Shown piece by piece: positions 43,900 through 45,150 of a stretch of 45,150 bases of DNA (positions are counted from its first letter, which is position 1; each line of letters begins with the position of its first letter). This DNA is from Liolophura sinensis. Lineage: Eukaryota; Mollusca; Polyplacophora; Chitonida; Chitonidae. Below the pieces are notes generated by a model. It searched no databases, was not told the origin of the DNA, and was given only the letters and a program-made list of their open reading frames with translations. Where the stretch lies: contig NW_027018300.1 of the NCBI RefSeq assembly GCF_032854445.1, forward strand, positions 1 to 45,150. Reading direction: 5' to 3'. Position numbers and translations under genes: made by a program.

Positions 43900-45150
43900 A
43901 CAATCTCAATGTCTTTATCTACGTGTAGAAAAACCACACCATTTGTACATAAAAAACACAAGGTACTTGATACAGTCTGCTGTCAAAAGTACAACTAAAC
44001 ACTGACCCACATTTATAAGGTGCCAAAAAATGTGAAATTGGGCCAGGCATCGGCAGCTGTTAAAAAATTGCAAATATCCCTGGTTTCCATGGAGTAAGAG
44101 CCGTTGCTGGGCACGTGATTATGACATCAATGATCATTGATCTGTCGCTACAGCCTAAAGTATGGTCGGAGAGCAACGCGGTTTGCACCATTCGATTTCT
44201 CGTCACAAAATACGTCGGATTAGGCTCTTACTAGTAGCACTGGAACAGTTTTTCCACTTTTGCATTTTGCCTGGTCTTTTTGTTAATTGAAATCGGCTAC
44301 ACTGTACTCTGTACAATCGGGACTGGTCATTACTATATTCAACTTTTGACTATAAGTTATGTGCCCTTCGGTAGCCCAGAAGACCTGAAATCTTTGGGCT
44401 AAGCCCATTTAACTCACCCAGCAATTGTCTTACTTCTAAGTCCAAGACAATCTCAATGTCTTTATCTACGTGTAGAAAAACCAGACCATTTGTACGTGAA
44501 AAACACAAGGTACTTGATACAGTCTGCTGTCAAAAGTACAACTGAACACTAACCCACTTCAGTAAGGTGCCAAAAGATGCGGAATTGAGCCAGGCATCGG
44601 CAGCTGTTGAAAAATTGCAAATTTTCCCTGGTTTCCATGGAGTAAGAGCCGTTGCTGGGCACGTGATTATGACATCAATGATCATTCAATTGTCACTACA
44701 GCCAAAAGTATTGGTCGGAGAGCAATGCGGTTTGCACCATTCGATTTGTCGTCACAAAATACGTCGGATTAGCCTCTTACCAGCAGCACTGGAACAGTTT
44801 TTCCACTTTTGCATTTTTGCCTGGTCTTTTTGTTAATTGAAATCGGCTACACTGTACTCTGTACAATCGCGACTGGTCATTACTATATTCAACTTTTGAC
44901 TATAAGTTATGTGCCCTTCGGTAGCCCAGAAGACCTGAAATCTTTGGCCAAGCCCATTTAACTCACCCAGCAATTGTCTTACTTCTAAGTCCAAGACAAT
45001 CTCAGTCTTTATCTATGTGTAGAAAAACCACACCATTTGTACGTGAAAAACACAAGGTACTTGATACAGTCTGCTGTAAAAAGTACAACTGAACACTAAC
45101 CCACTTCAGTAAGGTGCCAAAAGATGCGGAATTGAGCTAGGAATCGGCAG
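43900..45150 (-). repeat. Duplicated block, copy 2, running off the window
   Basis: Same markers as 38,960-40,216: CTGCTGTCAAAAG 43,978, GCCAAAAAATGTGAAATTGG 44,022, TTGATCTGTCGC 44,137, AATCGGGACTGG 44,317, CTCAGTCTTTATC 45,002, GAGCTAGGAATCGG 45,133. A few one-base losses (AAAGTATGGTCGG 44,157, GCATTTTGCCTGG 44,264, TTTGGCCAAG 44,944) appear here but not in the partner. Confidence 0.82.
44690..45150 (-). repeat. Partial monomer at right window edge
   Basis: About 461 bp of a minus-strand monomer, from its end back to about position 89 (GAATCGGCAG). The array therefore continues past the right edge in the same orientation, and neither end of the satellite is in this window. Confidence 0.95.

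Larger units (their letters stand above)
24881..45150 (-). repeat. Right satellite sub-array, same monomer, - orientation
   Basis: Same monomer on the minus strand. Minus-strand monomer starts (highest coordinate of each copy) are 24934, 25483, 26032, 26581, 27130, 27680, 28229, 28778, 29325, 29872, 30415, 30966, 31514, 32063, 32614, 33163, 33712, 34261, 34810, 35361, 35910, 36460, 37009, 37558, 38107, 38656, 39205, 39754, 40301, 40850, 41397, 41947, 42496, 43043, 43592, 44141 and 44689. Read on the minus strand, the copies mostly carry TTGTGTTTTTTATGTAC, TTGGACTTAG, AGACAATTGC, ACGAGAAATCG and TTTTGGCTGTAG, where left copies carry TTGTGGTTTTCACGTAC, TTGCACTTAG, AGGCAATTGC, ACGACAAATCG and TTTTGCCTGTAG. 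Two main subtypes exist here: one with ACTGAAGTGG and one with TATAAATGTGG at positions about 125-135. Confidence 0.97.

Noticed and set aside
1-45150. CRISPR array or bacterial repeat locus
   Set aside because: The unit is about 549 bp with no short repeat/unique spacer pattern, no cas genes and no unique sequence.
1-45150. CENP-B box
   Set aside because: Searching by eye for TTCG-N4-A-N2-CGGG on both strands of the monomer found only partial fragments such as CCTTCGGTAGCCC and TTCGATTTCTCG, which lack the required bases.
1-45150. rDNA spacer, tRNA or 5S gene cluster
   Set aside because: No rRNA, tRNA or 5S sequence, nor a convincing internal Pol III promoter, is visible in the monomer.

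Overview
The window is one continuous satellite DNA array with no interruption that I can find. A monomer of about 549 bp (lengths 544-557) is repeated roughly 82 times: 80 complete copies plus four partial ones, at the two window edges and on either side of an internal strand switch. I see no protein-coding gene, RNA gene, transposable element, CRISPR array or unique sequence. Tens of kilobases of homogenised tandem repeat of this length point to eukaryotic constitutive heterochromatin (pericentromeric, centromeric or subtelomeric). One monomer counted by hand is about 42% G+C with 17 CpG, which is not strongly CpG-depleted. That fits a lightly methylated invertebrate genome better than a vertebrate one, but this is inference, and I do not recognise the satellite family or the species.

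Layout. (1) 1 to about 24,060: left sub-array, every monomer in + orientation, made of interspersed subtypes here called A, B, B' and C. (2) About 24,061-24,880: 1.5 diverged monomers, still in + orientation but carrying variants typical of the right half. (3) 24,877-24,880: orientation switch, joining monomer position about 365 (+) to position about 55 (-). (4) 24,881-45,150: right sub-array, every monomer in - orientation, with its own diagnostic variants. Monomer position 1 is taken throughout as the TTG of CAATTGAATGATC.

Above the monomer level there are repeated blocks recognisable by shared rare variants: dimers of about 1,098 bp (6.4-8.6 kb and 12.4-14.6 kb) and longer duplications of 2 to 7 monomers separated by 3 to 28 monomers. 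This is the pattern expected from repeated unequal exchange or amplification plus gene conversion. Three zones (about 0-2.2, 14.6-19.9 and 28.2-32.5 kb) contain dense single-base insertions and deletions while neighbouring stretches contain almost none, which looks more like uneven assembly polishing than biology.

The open frames found in the array (about 100 aa, repeated once per monomer) are a by-product of a period divisible by three. They begin at TTG, not ATG, and show no sign of coding constraint, so none is annotated as a gene. The points most worth a second look are the strand switch, its separation from the family switch, the nested higher-order blocks, and a roughly 100-bp segment of each monomer that stays nearly invariant in both families.
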